The notes under the pieces: model-generated | What the model was told of the DNA's origin: nothing | Database searches by the model: none | What the model saw: only the letters and a program-made list of their open reading frames with translations | NCBI RefSeq assembly: GCF_014699005.1 | Contig: NZ_JACWZY010000029.1 | Span: forward strand, 53,899 to 117,898 | From: Spirosoma profusum | GTDB lineage: Bacteria; Bacteroidota; Bacteroidia; Cytophagales; Spirosomataceae | DNA: 64,000 nucleotides | Reading direction: 5' to 3' | Made by a program: the position numbers and the translations under genes | Shown: positions 63,711-64,000 of the stretch, piece after piece | How the letters are laid out: each line of letters starts with the position of its first letter | Numbering within the stretch: position 1 is the stretch's first letter

Positions 63711-64000
63711 TTAATCCGTAAAGAAGGCGACCTCCTTCTGATGGAAGAAGACCTGAACTAGTTTTCGATTCGTCTCCAATAAACTAACCTGCTCCAAGAC
63801 GGCCAAGGTCAGATCGTTTAAGGATAGAAATACCCGGTTTTTCAATCGCTGTTTGAGCTGATTCCACACAACTCGGTCGGCTTTAGCTCGGGACTATAGG
63901 CGGGCAAACGTTCTAAATGAACTCGACCAGGGTGCTCTGTCAAGAACGCTTTAACGGCTTCTCCACGGTGAAGCGAAGCGCCATCCCAGATGATAAGTAA
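63711..64000 (-). pseudogene. IS630-type transposase, 3' part, frameshifted and cut by the window edge
   Basis: Reading from 64000 downwards, one frame gives LLIIWDGASLHRG, then ERLPAYSPELKPTE, the second D and the E of an IS630 DDE transposase. Immediately after the E, the continuation VWNQLKQRLKN and onward lies in another frame, so one base appears missing at about 63870. The second frame ends with a TAA at 63711-63713. The N-terminal half lies beyond the window. The element is probably inactive unless expression uses frameshifting, which some IS630 members are said to do between two ORFs. No terminal repeat could be identified with confidence. Confidence 0.75.

Noticed and set aside
63558..63761. 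67-codon plus-strand frame at the right end
   Set aside because: Crosses a terminator hairpin and runs antisense to the transposase 3' end.
1..64000. CRISPR arrays, restriction or other defence systems, prophage genes
   Set aside because: No direct-repeat/spacer pattern, no cas, restriction or phage structural genes were seen; the AddB-like nuclease and AlbA_2 protein have ordinary neighbours.

Overview
The window looks like chromosomal DNA of a member of the Bacteroidota, most likely the order Cytophagales and a Spirosoma-like genus. The signs are a SusC/SusD pair, several TonB-linked receptors with a carboxypeptidase-like plug extension, DUF4249 lipoproteins, a GEVED-type M43 protease, HisKA_3/LuxR and LytS-type signalling proteins, and several upstream TAnnTTTG elements of the Bacteroidota -7 type. 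The genus is inferred from gene content and style; there is no rRNA or other marker here to prove it. No tRNA, rRNA or CRISPR array was seen.

Layout. 1-2.7 kb: end of an M28 peptidase and an M61 peptidase with a PDZ domain. 2.9-9.1 kb: a very large DUF6807/dehydrogenase/HEAT/cytochrome c fusion (-), divergent from a GH31 glycosidase (+). 9.1-10.1 kb: a CDF metal transporter with a Cys-rich tail. 10.1-17.5 kb (-): a five-gene run made of two copies of a kelch-lipoprotein/DUF4249 pair followed by a TonB-dependent receptor. 17.9-29.8 kb (-): a polysaccharide utilisation locus (GH9, response regulator, histidine kinase, SusC, SusD, surface glycan-binding protein, GH26), probably for beta-mannan or a related hemicellulose. 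29.9-33.5 kb (-): a small hypothetical gene and an AddB-like nuclease. 33.6-37.7 kb (-): NADP-binding protein, Crp/Fnr regulator, M43 protease and CvfB-like protein. 37.9-42.0 kb (+): an orphan LytS-type kinase and an Mla-type lipid ABC system (permease, ATPase, MCE protein), with a START-domain protein convergent on it. 42.9-45.4 kb (-): a GMC oxidoreductase and its small subunit. 45.6-50.0 kb: small envelope proteins, a TRIC channel, a CAP lipoprotein and a putative porin. 50.1-63.4 kb: mostly housekeeping genes (lpxK, menC, hemF, pyrG, yidC, hemL), an LppC-like binding protein and a GT2. The right edge cuts into a frameshifted IS630-type transposase.

Three patterns cut across the genes. 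First, perfect or near-perfect inverted repeats with arms of 15-41 bp occur about fifteen times, mostly between genes. Some lie in frame inside genes: one perfect and one decayed copy build the lipoprotein signal peptides of the two DUF4249 paralogues, and two sit inside the AddB-like gene. Second, TACGT/ACGTA is strikingly frequent, and it goes with unusual synonymous choices (Leu-Arg written CTA-CGT, Ile-Arg written ATA-CGT), which suggests selection or mutation bias acting on the DNA word itself. Third, the kelch/DUF4249 module is duplicated in tandem with the same ATGA stop-start overlap in both copies. No complete defence system or other clearly new multi-gene machine was recognised.
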